Below, piece after piece: positions 18,434 through 26,592 of a stretch of DNA of 64,000 bases. The position numbers and the translations under genes were made by a program. A model generated the notes under the pieces. That model was not told the origin of the DNA and did no database searches. It saw nothing but the letters and a program-made list of their open reading frames with translations. Within the stretch, counting starts at the first letter, position 1, and every line of letters begins with the position of its first letter. Source of the stretch: Tateyamaria omphalii (lineage in GTDB: Bacteria; Pseudomonadota; Alphaproteobacteria; Rhodobacterales; Rhodobacteraceae); the NCBI RefSeq assembly GCF_014651375.1, contig NZ_BMWT01000005.1, positions 124,001 through 188,000 on the forward strand, in the 5' to 3' direction.

Positions 18434-19665
18434 GCAATCGCCTGTTCTGCGCGGCGCATCATTTGCATTAGGATTGACGCGATAAGGCATGCGATGAGGA
18501 CGGTCGCCACCAAGGGCAAAGGCGTGCCGTCGAACATCAACCCGACGGGGGATGCAAGTGCGGCGCCAAGAACGGTTGATACGGCGCCAATCACTGACGC
18601 TGCCATGCCCGCGATATGGCCCATCGGCTCCATCGCGATGGCGTTCAGGTTGGCAACCGTTAGGCCACCCTGAAACATCACGCCCCATTGCCAGAATATG
18701 TAGAACCAGAATAGGCCGGGCATGTCGGACATCATCCACAGCACGAAGACGGTTGAGATGATGACCTGTGCCGTCAGCGCCCATGTCACCAGCCTGCGCA
18801 TCCCGAACCGGCCCACGATGGCCGCGTTGAGTAGGCTGGACACGCCGGAAGCGAGGGCAATAGCCCCGAACCAGAGCGGGAAACTGTCTGCCCGATCAAA
18901 CGACTTTTCAAAGATCGGCTGAACCATCGTGAGGATGGAAAACAGGATCATCAGCATCAGTGTCTGGACGTAAATCGACAAGCGTACGGTGCGGTGTGCA
19001 AACATCTGCCGCACAGCGTCTTTCATCAGCGGCCAGCGCAGGGGGCGGCGTTTGTCCTGTGGCAGCGTTTCGTTTACGCGGATGCCGAACCAGAGCAGAA
19101 GCAATACGGCAAAGATCAGGAACGCGGGGAAGATCGCGCGCCATCCTGCGGCGTCCATGATGATCTTGCCTAAAAGCGGTGCAATCGCTGGCACCAGAAG
19201 GAATACCATCATGGTCAGCGACAGGATGCTGGCCATGGCACGCCCGGAATAAAGATCGCGGACGATGGCAGCCGACACGACACGCGGACCGGCAGCACCG
19301 AGGCCTTGCAAAACACGCGCTGCAAGCATCAGCTCAAGCGTCGGGGCGATCCAGCTGAGAACTGCGCCAAGCGCATAGACCGCAAGGCCGAGATACACAA
19401 TGGGTTTACGTCCGATCGCATCCGACAGAGGGCCGGTGACAAAGGTGCCGAGCCCCATGCCAATCACAAAAAAGGTCATCACCAGCGCCGCTTGTGCGAC
19501 ACCGCCCGGAGCGATTTCGTCTGCAATAGACGGCAGGGCAGGCAGCATTGCGTCAATGGAAAACGCAATGGTCGCAAACATCATCGCCATCAAGGTGATG
19601 AATTCAACTTTACCCAGTCGTTGTCCCTCGGGTTTCGTCAATGTTGTTACAGCCCTTCTCGGCAT
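18430..19665 (-). CDS. MFS multidrug exporter, Bcr/CflA family
   Basis: A 411-aa inner-membrane transporter with about 12 helices. The N-terminal SIDAMLPALPSIADE and the motif GPLSDAIGRKPIVYLGLAVY between helices 2 and 3 are typical of Bcr/CflA drug:proton antiporters. I chose the ATG at 19665; the longer frame adds an unlikely polar extension. Its TAG stop overlaps the mfd TAG within a CTAG tetranucleotide, so the genes collide tail to tail. Confidence 0.88.
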   Translation of the reverse strand: MPRRAVTTLTKPEGQRLGKVEFITLMAMMFATIAFSIDAMLPALPSIADEIAPGGVAQAALVMTFFVIGMGLGTFVTGPLSDAIGRKPIVYLGLAVYALGAVLSWIAPTLELMLAARVLQGLGAAGPRVVSAAIVRDLYSGRAMASILSLTMMVFLLVPAIAPLLGKIIMDAAGWRAIFPAFLIFAVLLLLWFGIRVNETLPQDKRRPLRWPLMKDAVRQMFAHRTVRLSIYVQTLMLMILFSILTMVQPIFEKSFDRADSFPLWFGAIALASGVSSLLNAAIVGRFGMRRLVTWALTAQVIISTVFVLWMMSDMPGLFWFYIFWQWGVMFQGGLTVANLNAIAMEPMGHIAGMAASVIGAVSTVLGAALASPVGLMFDGTPLPLVATVLIACLIASILMQMMRRAEQAIA

Positions 19666-19768
19666 CTTGTGACGCGATTGCGCGCCACATTGACCATCTA
19701 AACCGAGAATGGCAACGACTTGCGGTTGAAAATCTATCAAATGGTAAAAATGTGAACGATTGTGCCGA

Positions 19769-20413
19769 TTAGGCTGCGCCCTCGCGCAATTCCGAGATCA
19801 CTTTTGCCCAAAGTTCGGGCGGTTGTGCACCCGGCACCGCATGTTGGTTGGCCACGATAAAAGTCGGTACCGACTGGATACCCATCTGGCGGCTATGTGC
19901 GTCTCGTCCCGAGATATCCTCGCGGTCCGCATCGGAGGCCAGAAGGCGCCGCACGACGCTTGCGTCCATTTCGATACTGTCGGCGATGTCAGCCAGAACA
20001 TCGTGATCTCCGATGTCCCGTGTTTCGACGAAATAGGCTTTGAACAGGGATGATACAGCTGCAGTCTGTTTGCCTTCGATCCCGGCCCAATGGATCAGGC
20101 GGTGGGCGTCCAGCGTATTTGGCGTGCGTTTCATGCCCTCGAAGTCGATCTTGAGCCCCGCTTTCTCGGCATGTTCCACAACGGGTGCGTAGGCGCGGAC
20201 CGCGCCTTCCTTGCCGCCGAACTTGCCTTCCAGATATGCGCGCCGATCCATGCCTTCAGCGGGCATATCAGGGTTCAGTTGAAAGGGATGCCATTCGATC
20301 ACGAATGGATGATCCGGATGCGCTTCGAGCGCGCGATCCAGATGGGCCTTGCCGATATAGCACCACGGGCAGATCGGGTCGGACATGATATCGAGCTTGA
20401 TGGAATCAGGCAT
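19769..20413 (-). CDS. DsbA-family (FrnE-type) thiol oxidoreductase
   Basis: A 214-aa thioredoxin-fold protein without a signal peptide, so it is cytoplasmic. The CPWC active site is at about residues 15-18 and the cis-proline loop is SVPTFIV (near 182). FrnE-like members act as disulfide isomerases or 2-hydroxychromene-2-carboxylate-isomerase relatives; the exact reaction is unknown. Its ATG overlaps the stop of the acyl-CoA synthetase gene by one base (TGATG), so the two are co-translated. Confidence 0.85.
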   Translation of the reverse strand: MPDSIKLDIMSDPICPWCYIGKAHLDRALEAHPDHPFVIEWHPFQLNPDMPAEGMDRRAYLEGKFGGKEGAVRAYAPVVEHAEKAGLKIDFEGMKRTPNTLDAHRLIHWAGIEGKQTAAVSSLFKAYFVETRDIGDHDVLADIADSIEMDASVVRRLLASDADREDISGRDAHSRQMGIQSVPTFIVANQHAVPGAQPPELWAKVISELREGAA

Positions 20414-21936
20414 CAGGTGGCTTTCGTATTTTTGGGCCAGAACAATGGCAGCCGCCGCCGAACCAGCTTGCCATTCGCGCCTGTGGGCAGCATTGGCAGG
20501 TGAACATATGCGCGGGGTTGCTTGTACCGCGCCAGCTTGGTGTCGACATAGGCGCGCAACTCGTCCTCGTCCAGTGGGGCGGGCGCGGTGTAGAACGCGG
20601 CAATGATGAAGACGCCGGGCTTGACCTCGATCTGGGTGGCCCCGACTGCCGTCAGTCCCGGCGCATCGGCCAGTGCTGCCTCAACCTCGAGCGGGGAGAC
20701 GCGATACCCGCCTGCATTCATCATGTCATCGTTGCGGCCCAGATAGGTGATCTGCCCGTCCTCATCCATCGCGCCCACATCGCCGGTGAGGAACCAGTCC
20801 CCGTCAAAGCGGGCGGCGGTGTCGTCGGGGGCGTGCAGGTATTCCAGCATCAGGCCGGGGTCGGACCGATGCACGGCAATCGTGCCGGGCGTGTTGCGGG
20901 GCACCGGGCCGTTGTCGCCCAGGATCGCGATATGCCGTCCGGTCTGGGGCTGACCCAGCGCGCCGGTCTTGGCCGGGTGGGATGGGCTGGCAGAAATGAA
21001 GGTTGAGCACTCGGACATGCCATAGGCTTCGAACAGGTCGGTGCGGGTTGCGTTTCTCCACGCCTCCAACGTGGTTTGCGGCAGCTTTTCTCCGGCGCTC
21101 AGGCCATGGCGCAGGTTTGGCAGGGCTGGCAATTCTGCACGATCCAGCATCTGGCGATAGACGCCCGGTGCTGCGGCAAAGATCGTGGCCTTGTGCGTGG
21201 CCAGCAACGGGCCAAGTGTCTCAGGCGCTGTGCCCGCAGCCGGGATGAGTGCTGTTGCTCCGACGGTCCATGGATCCATCAGACCAGTGCCCAGCGTGTA
21301 GGTCCAGTTGAAGGCCCCTGCGTGCATCAGCACGTCAGTGTCGCGCAGCCCGTACCATCCGTCGTGCATCATCTGTCGCGCCCAGATCGCCCGGTGTGCA
21401 TGGGCCACCGCGCGTGGTTGGCCCGATGTGCCGGACGTATAGATGATGTAGCCCAGACGGTTCGGATCGCCCATGTGCCACGCGGCGGGGGGATGGTCGC
21501 GGAGGGCCTGCAATGTAGCGAGGCCGATTTCCGGGGCACCTGTCGCGGTTGTCACGTCGGGATCCCGCAGGATCAGACGGGGGCGCAGTTCGGAGACGAT
21601 GCGCGCAACCTCTGGCTCTGTCAGCGCGGCGGAGGTGGGGACGGGGACAAGGCCCACGGCTAAGGCACCAAGATATGCGATGGGAAAGTCGATTGTGTTA
21701 CCGAGGCGCAGAAGCACGATGTCACCCGGTGTGCATCCTGCCGCGAGAAACCCACCGCCCGTGCCAAGTACGGCGCCTTTGAGGGTTTCGTAGGTCATGG
21801 ATGTGGTCTGGTCACCGCTGACCACGGATACGGCGACTTTCCTTGGCTGGGTGTCGGCGCGGCCAAGAACGTGCGCTGCCATGTTGAATGCCGTCGGGCA
21901 AGGCGGCATTGGGCCGGTGTCGACGATGCTTAGCAT
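20413..21936 (-). CDS. AMP-dependent acyl-CoA synthetase/ligase
   Basis: A 507-aa member of the adenylate-forming (ANL) superfamily that activates a carboxylic acid with ATP and joins it to CoA. The phosphate-loop motif reads YTSGTSGQPRAV, with Arg in place of the usual Lys. Also present are the motif EAYGMSECS, the hinge region TYLGRNDDMMNAGGYRVSP, and the C-terminal lysine in GANGKLVRR. The substrate is probably a short or aromatic acid but cannot be assigned. It is coupled to the DsbA-like gene and divergent from an XRE-cupin regulator that may control it. The start is uncertain because no clear ribosome-binding site was seen. Confidence 0.85.
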   Translation of the reverse strand: MLSIVDTGPMPPCPTAFNMAAHVLGRADTQPRKVAVSVVSGDQTTSMTYETLKGAVLGTGGGFLAAGCTPGDIVLLRLGNTIDFPIAYLGALAVGLVPVPTSAALTEPEVARIVSELRPRLILRDPDVTTATGAPEIGLATLQALRDHPPAAWHMGDPNRLGYIIYTSGTSGQPRAVAHAHRAIWARQMMHDGWYGLRDTDVLMHAGAFNWTYTLGTGLMDPWTVGATALIPAAGTAPETLGPLLATHKATIFAAAPGVYRQMLDRAELPALPNLRHGLSAGEKLPQTTLEAWRNATRTDLFEAYGMSECSTFISASPSHPAKTGALGQPQTGRHIAILGDNGPVPRNTPGTIAVHRSDPGLMLEYLHAPDDTAARFDGDWFLTGDVGAMDEDGQITYLGRNDDMMNAGGYRVSPLEVEAALADAPGLTAVGATQIEVKPGVFIIAAFYTAPAPLDEDELRAYVDTKLARYKQPRAYVHLPMLPTGANGKLVRRRLPLFWPKNTKAT

Positions 21937-21980
21937 GGGCAGCGTTGCAAGCCTTGGGCCTGCGTCCTATAGAAGTCGTC

Positions 21981-22604
21981 ATGCAAGGAAAAGATCCCAA
22001 GACACTGATCCAGATCGCCCGGTCGACCGGGCAGGACGAGGCGGCCGAACCGCTGGATCTGGGCGCACGTGTGCGCGAATTGCGCAAAGCGCGCGACTGG
22101 ACGCTGGAACAGGCGGCGAACCAGGCCGGACTGGCCCGTTCGACCCTGTCCAAGATCGAAAACGGCCAGATGTCGCCCACCTACGAGGCGCTCAAGAAGC
22201 TTGCCATCGGTCTTGAGATCAGCGTGCCGCAATTGTTCACGCCGCCGGAAAAGGGACAGATCAACGGCCGTATGGTCGTGACCCAATCGGGGCAGGGCAA
22301 CGCCCAGGCCACGGTGACATATGAGCATGAATTGCTGGCAGAGACGCTGACCAAGAAACAGATGTTGCCGTATCGCGCGCGTGTGCGTGCGCGGTCGATG
22401 GATGAATTCGATGGTTGGGTGCGGCACGATGGCGAAGAATTCCTGTATGTGCTGACCGGAGTCATCCGCCTGTATACCGAGTTTTATGAACCGGTCGATA
22501 TGCGTCGGGGTGATAGTGCCTATTACGATGCCACGATGGGCCACAATGTGGTGTCCGTCAGCGACGAAGATGCTTTGATCTTGTGGGTGACGTCGCTCGC
22601 CTAA
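21981..22604 (+). CDS. XRE-family regulator with C-terminal cupin domain
   Basis: A 207-aa DNA-binding protein. The helix-turn-helix spans about residues 29-83 (LGARVRELRKARDWTLEQAANQAGLARSTLSKIENG) and the cupin sensor about 130-205 (HDGEEFLYVLTGVIRLY). This architecture is typical of one-component regulators that sense small metabolites. I chose the ATG at 21981 because upstream in-frame sequence overlaps the divergent synthetase gene. The start-to-start gap is only 44 bp, so it probably regulates the synthetase-DsbA unit and itself. Confidence 0.88.
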   Translation: MQGKDPKTLIQIARSTGQDEAAEPLDLGARVRELRKARDWTLEQAANQAGLARSTLSKIENGQMSPTYEALKKLAIGLEISVPQLFTPPEKGQINGRMVVTQSGQGNAQATVTYEHELLAETLTKKQMLPYRARVRARSMDEFDGWVRHDGEEFLYVLTGVIRLYTEFYEPVDMRRGDSAYYDATMGHNVVSVSDEDALILWVTSLA

Positions 22605-22610
22605 AGGCGA

Positions 22611-22829
22611 TCACGCGGTGTGCAGTGTCTCGGCGCGCTGCGACAGAAAGGCATCGAACGCGTCCTGTGCTTCTTTCAAAGACATGTCGTGGGTCGCGGC
22701 GAGATAGCTTTCAAACCGGTCTTGATCGGCCTTGAGAAATGGCATCGCGCTGGGTTCGAGTTTCGGAAACTCACGGCACAGCGCGCGGTAGCTTTCTGCC
22801 CAATTGCGGGTCAGATCATTCCAGTTCAT
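22611..22829 (-). CDS. Small conserved hypothetical protein
   Basis: A 72-aa protein rich in acidic residues and aromatics, with a GGGGG ribosome-binding site just before the ATG at 22829. It has no signal peptide or membrane segment and is predicted mostly helical (for example DQDRFESYLAATHDMSLKEAQDAFDAFL). I do not recognise a family. It ends 7 bp from the end of the convergent XRE-cupin gene. Confidence 0.6.
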   Translation of the reverse strand: MNWNDLTRNWAESYRALCREFPKLEPSAMPFLKADQDRFESYLAATHDMSLKEAQDAFDAFLSQRAETLHTA

Positions 22830-22946
22830 GCATACCCCCGATGTTATCCGGTTTACCATGTGAACACTCACACATGGCGGCCTGCGGGTCCCACCGCGGG
22901 CCAGACATCCACCCCGCGCCAGACAATATTGCAAATTCGTGACAGA

Positions 22947-23603
22947 TCAACCTTTGATCTGGAGTAGCCTACCCAGGGTTGAATGTGCAATCAGGACAGC
23001 CAAAATCTGTGCCCCGATGAAGGCTGCAATGTGCCCGGGGTAGATGCCTGCAAACGTGTCGGAAAACCCGCGTGCGATGGTAACCGCCGGATTGGCAAAG
23101 CTGGTTGATGCCGTGAACCAGTAGGCGCCCGTGATATAGAGCGCGACCAGTGTCGGCACGGCCTCGGGGCGCGACTGCAGGCCACCGAAGATCACGAAGA
23201 GCAATCCGAAGGTGGCCAGAATTTCGGACCACCATTGTGCCAGGCCGGTGCGATGCAGGGTGGTGGAGCTTTGAAGTATGGGCAAATCGAACATGAGATG
23301 GGTGGCCCACACCCCGAGGATGCCGCCCGTCACCTGCACGGCAACGTATGCCAGGGCCGCGCGGGGTGCGATGTCTCCCCGCAGCCAGAAAGCCAGTGTC
23401 ACGGCGGGGTTGAAATGCGCCCCGGAAACAGGGCCCAGCACTGTGATGATCACGTAAAGCATACAGCCCGTTGCGATCGCATTGGCCAGAAGCGCGATAG
23501 CGACGTTTCCGCCCGCCAGCGTTTCGCCCATGATGCCAGACCCAACCACGCCGATCAGCAGCAGGGCCGTGCCGAGCCCTTCGGCCCAGAGTTTTTGTGT
23601 CAT
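22947..23603 (-). CDS. Aquaporin/MIP-family channel
   Basis: A 218-aa membrane protein with six helices and two half-membrane loops bearing the NPA signatures HFNPAVT (near residue 64) and FANPAVT (near 170). These form the water/solute pore. The short length and sequence resemble prokaryotic aquaporin-like proteins sometimes found with arsenic genes, but no ars gene is nearby, so the permeant is open. It starts 15 bp after the stop of the peptide-binding-protein gene and may be co-transcribed with it. Confidence 0.9.
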   Translation of the reverse strand: MTQKLWAEGLGTALLLIGVVGSGIMGETLAGGNVAIALLANAIATGCMLYVIITVLGPVSGAHFNPAVTLAFWLRGDIAPRAALAYVAVQVTGGILGVWATHLMFDLPILQSSTTLHRTGLAQWWSEILATFGLLFVIFGGLQSRPEAVPTLVALYITGAYWFTASTSFANPAVTIARGFSDTFAGIYPGHIAAFIGAQILAVLIAHSTLGRLLQIKG

Positions 23604-23618
23604 CGTGTCGTCCGAAGA

Positions 23619-25451
23619 TCAGTTGTCGTCCCACCACCAGAACTGGGGCATCCAGTCTGGTCCATCGCCGTAGAGCGGGATGACATCCGGATGTTTCATT
23701 TCTGCGACATGGGCAATGCGACCGGTTGTGAACTGCCAGAACGGCACCACATAGCGGCCCGCAATCAGCAGTCGGTCCAGTGCGCGGGTGGCCGCGATAC
23801 TGCCCTCGCGCGTCGTGGCTGTCAGCATGGCGTTGATCATGGCGTCGATGGCGGGGTCCTTAACCCCCATCAGGTTGCCGGACCCGTCTTCAACTGCGGC
23901 ATCCGTGCCCCAATAGAACCGTTGTTCATTGCCCGGGCTCAGGGACAAGGCGCGCCGGATGTAGGTCATGTCGAAATCGAACGTGTCCTCGCGCGCGGTG
24001 AATTGTGCGCCATCCACGAGATCAACTTTCACATCGATGCCAAGCTGTTCCAGCGCCTGAATGTAGAGATTGGCAATCGCCCGGTCCTCGGTCCGCTGTT
24101 GGTCGAGCAGGATGGTGAATTGCATCGCCTGACCATCGGCATTGCGCAGCTTGCCGTCTTGCGTGGTCCATCCGGCTTCTTCCAGCAGACCGATGGCGCG
24201 GCGCAGGCCCCGGCGGTTGCGCAAGGTGCCATCGCTTTCGGGCAAGGCATATCCTTCCATCACGCCGGGCAGCAGTTTGCCGTTGAAGGGGGCAAGCAGT
24301 TCGGCCACGCGACCCTTGGCGGCACCCGGTTCCATCGCCAGCAGCGAATTCGAGAAATATGAGGTGATGCGGGGCTGCGCGCCACCTGTCAGCGTGTCGT
24401 TGATATATTCGAAGTTGAAGGCGGTGATCAGGGCCTCGCGCACCCGCCAGTCGTCAAAAGGCGCGCGGCGGGTGTTCATGACAAAGCCGGTGATCCCAGA
24501 GGGTTTCTGGTGCGTGATCTCGGTCTTGATGACGTTGCCGGATTGCACGCGCGGAAAGTCATATTCGCTGTTCCAGGTTTCGGCGTTGAACTCGCGCCAG
24601 GCCGAGATTTCACCTGCCTTGAAGGCTTCCAGCACCACGTCACCGTCGCCATAGAAGTCGATGGTGATCTCATCGAAGTTGAAGGTGCCACGGCGGAAGT
24701 TCAGATCGTTGCCCCAGTAGTCGGGGTTGCGGGTCAGCGTGACATAACGCGACCCTTCATATTTGCTGACGACATAGGGGCCGGAGCCGATTGGCACATC
24801 GTTGATCGTGGAATTGGCAAAATCCTTGCCTTCCCACTGTGCCTTTTGAAGGATCGGACGCATCCCGGCGAGCAGGGCAAGCTCTCGGTTTTCGGTGTTG
24901 AAGGTGAAGCGGATGCTGCGCGGGCCGGTTTGTTCAAGGCTTTCGACCTGCGCCCACAGGCTGCGATAGCGACCGTGCCCTTCGGTGCCGAGCTTTTCGT
25001 AAGACCACAGAACATCTTCGACGGTTACCGAGCTGCCGTCTGAAAACTGCGCCTCTTCGCGCAGGGTGAATTCCACCCAGGATCGGGCCTCGTCCGTCTC
25101 AATCGATTCGGCGAGCAGACCATAGAGCGCGAAGGGTTCGTTCCGGCTGCGACCCATCAGGCTTTCATGGGTGAGAAACCGCAACTGCCAAGGCACATTG
25201 CCTTTTTGGATGTAGGGATTAAGCGAATCAAAACTGCCGGTGTTGGCGAGCGTGATGGCTCCACCTTTGGGTGCATCGGGATTCGCGTGTGGAAGTGCCA
25301 CAAAATCCGGTGGCAGGGCCGGGGCACCATACATAGCTATGCCATGGCTTGGCTCTGCTTGTGTCATTGAAGCCAGGGATACTAGACCCGCAAGAATCGC
25401 ACTCGAAGCGCAGATTCTTCTGCGTCCAGTTTGGAAAAAATGCCTGCTCAT
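23619..25451 (-). CDS. Family 5 extracellular solute-binding protein, YejA-like
   Basis: A 610-aa periplasmic binding protein. The signal peptide is at about residues 1-32 (SSAILAGLVSLASMTQA). The mature N-terminus, GIAMYGAPALPPDFVALPHANPDAPKGG, closely follows the YejA pattern, and the SBP_bac_5 core follows. YejA-type proteins deliver peptides to the YejBEF ABC transporter. No permease or ATPase gene is present next to it, so the transporter must be encoded elsewhere. I chose the ATG at 25451, with AAGGATT about 10 bases upstream, over a TTG further up. Confidence 0.9.
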   Translation of the reverse strand: MSRHFFQTGRRRICASSAILAGLVSLASMTQAEPSHGIAMYGAPALPPDFVALPHANPDAPKGGAITLANTGSFDSLNPYIQKGNVPWQLRFLTHESLMGRSRNEPFALYGLLAESIETDEARSWVEFTLREEAQFSDGSSVTVEDVLWSYEKLGTEGHGRYRSLWAQVESLEQTGPRSIRFTFNTENRELALLAGMRPILQKAQWEGKDFANSTINDVPIGSGPYVVSKYEGSRYVTLTRNPDYWGNDLNFRRGTFNFDEITIDFYGDGDVVLEAFKAGEISAWREFNAETWNSEYDFPRVQSGNVIKTEITHQKPSGITGFVMNTRRAPFDDWRVREALITAFNFEYINDTLTGGAQPRITSYFSNSLLAMEPGAAKGRVAELLAPFNGKLLPGVMEGYALPESDGTLRNRRGLRRAIGLLEEAGWTTQDGKLRNADGQAMQFTILLDQQRTEDRAIANLYIQALEQLGIDVKVDLVDGAQFTAREDTFDFDMTYIRRALSLSPGNEQRFYWGTDAAVEDGSGNLMGVKDPAIDAMINAMLTATTREGSIAATRALDRLLIAGRYVVPFWQFTTGRIAHVAEMKHPDVIPLYGDGPDWMPQFWWWDDN

Positions 25452-25530
25452 TTTGTAAACAATCCTTGATCGCCCTTGTTTTGTTAACAATAGCGGCCCT
25501 CGGACATTTACGCATTATCAAACTTTTAGC

Positions 25531-25560
25531 TTGGACTCTTCGGGCGGGTTTGCGTATAAC
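25531..25560 (+). promoter_or_regulatory. Candidate sigma-70 promoter of a small RNA
   Basis: TTGGAC at 25531-25536 and TATAAC at 25555-25560 are separated by 18 bases. The -10 element is a five-of-six match and the -35 has the TTG core. Transcription would start near 25567. Confidence 0.55.
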
Positions 25561-25566
25561 AAGGGC

Positions 25567-25642
25567 ACTGCTCGATAGGTTTCTTGCCTGTATGAAACCT
25601 GCCTCAATAACTTAACGCCAGCTTCGTGCTGGCGTTTTTTTT
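25567..25642 (+). ncRNA. Candidate small RNA of about 75 nt
   Basis: Downstream of the promoter-like element there is no open frame. The predicted transcript has a 5' stem-loop (AGGTTTC at 25577-25583 pairs with GAAACCT at 25594-25600, 10-base loop), a single-stranded linker (about 25601-25614) and a strong Rho-independent terminator. That three-part layout is typical of Hfq-dependent regulatory RNAs. I do not recognise a known family. It lies between the divergent yejA-like and 3-hydroxybutyrate dehydrogenase genes. Confidence 0.6.
25616..25642 (+). terminator. Strong Rho-independent terminator of the small RNA
   Basis: An 8-pair stem (CGCCAGC... with ...GCTGGCG) and a short loop are followed by eight Ts at 25635-25642. 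No plus-strand protein gene precedes it, which is the main argument for a small RNA. Confidence 0.85.
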
Positions 25643-25734
25643 ATCCTGAACGCAAACAGACAGGCCGGGTGGCCATTCCTTTCGCACGTGCAGCATGACA
25701 GGATGCGCGCAGCTTTGACGAAAGGATCGTGCCC

Positions 25735-26520
25735 ATGGCTTTTGAGATTTCCCTGGCTGGCAAAACCGCCATCATCACCGGTTCAAATTCGGGCATCGGG
25801 CTTGGCATGGCGTGGGAATTGGCCCGCGCCGGGGCCGACGTGGTTTTGAACTCGTTCACGGACAGCGCGGAAGATCATGCACTGGCCAAAGAGATTGCCG
25901 ATGCAACCAAGACAAATGCCCGCTACATTCAGGCCGACATGTCCAAGGGGGATCAATGTCGCGCCCTTGTCGAAAAGGCTGGGGCCTGCGACATCCTGAT
26001 CAACAATGCGGGTATTCAGCACGTCGCGGCCATTCCGGATTTCCCGGCCGAGAAATGGGACGCGATCATTGCCATCAATCTCAGTTCGGCTTTTCACACA
26101 ACAGCCGCCGCGCTACCGATGATGCGCGCCGCCGGGTGGGGCAGGGTCATCAATGTCAGTTCGGCGCATGGGTTGACCGCGTCGCCCTACAAGTCGGCCT
26201 ATATTGCGGCGAAACACGGGGTCGTCGGCCTGACCAAGACAACAGCGCTGGAAACAGCGGAAGAACCGATTACGGCAAACGCCATCTGTCCGGGCTATGT
26301 GTTGACGCCCCTGGTTGAAAGCCAGATTCCCGACACGATGAAGGAATACGACATGGGGCGCGAAGAGGTGATCAAGAACGTGATGCTCAAGCGTCAGCCG
26401 TCCAAGGAATTTGCAACCACGGAACAGATGGGCGGCACCGCCGTCTTCTTGTGTTCATCTGCGGCGGACCAGATCACCGGGACAACCATCAGCGTGGATG
26501 GCGGTTGGACCGCGCTGTGA
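25735..26520 (+). CDS. bdhA: 3-hydroxybutyrate dehydrogenase (short-chain dehydrogenase)
   Basis: A 261-aa NAD-dependent SDR enzyme that oxidises D-3-hydroxybutyrate to acetoacetate in polyhydroxybutyrate and ketone-body use. Visible are the glycine motif TGSNSGIGLGMA (near residue 14), NNAG, the catalytic Ser in VINVSSAHG and YKSAYIAAK (Tyr-x3-Lys). The motifs GIQHV and ICPGYVLTPLVE are typical of BdhA. I chose the ATG at 25735, since AAAGGA sits about 8 bases upstream; the GTG at 25729 is too close to it. A patatin-like gene follows. Confidence 0.9.
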   Translation: MAFEISLAGKTAIITGSNSGIGLGMAWELARAGADVVLNSFTDSAEDHALAKEIADATKTNARYIQADMSKGDQCRALVEKAGACDILINNAGIQHVAAIPDFPAEKWDAIIAINLSSAFHTTAAALPMMRAAGWGRVINVSSAHGLTASPYKSAYIAAKHGVVGLTKTTALETAEEPITANAICPGYVLTPLVESQIPDTMKEYDMGREEVIKNVMLKRQPSKEFATTEQMGGTAVFLCSSAADQITGTTISVDGGWTAL

Positions 26521-26525
26521 TCCAT

Positions 26526-26558
26526 CTTCATCTTGCCAAGTAAACTCCCGCCGGAGGC
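26526..26558 (+). repeat. 33-bp intergenic repeat, copy 1
   Basis: This element begins CTTCATCTTG and ends CCGCCGGAGGC. A copy matching at 31 of 33 positions lies on the opposite strand at 32984-33016. It holds a small CTCC/GGAG hairpin. I believe similar elements are common in Rhodobacteraceae intergenic DNA, but their function is unknown. It lies between bdhA and the patatin gene. Confidence 0.7.
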
Positions 26559-26592
26559 TCCCGCAGCCTCAAACAGATCAAAGGGGTGATCC

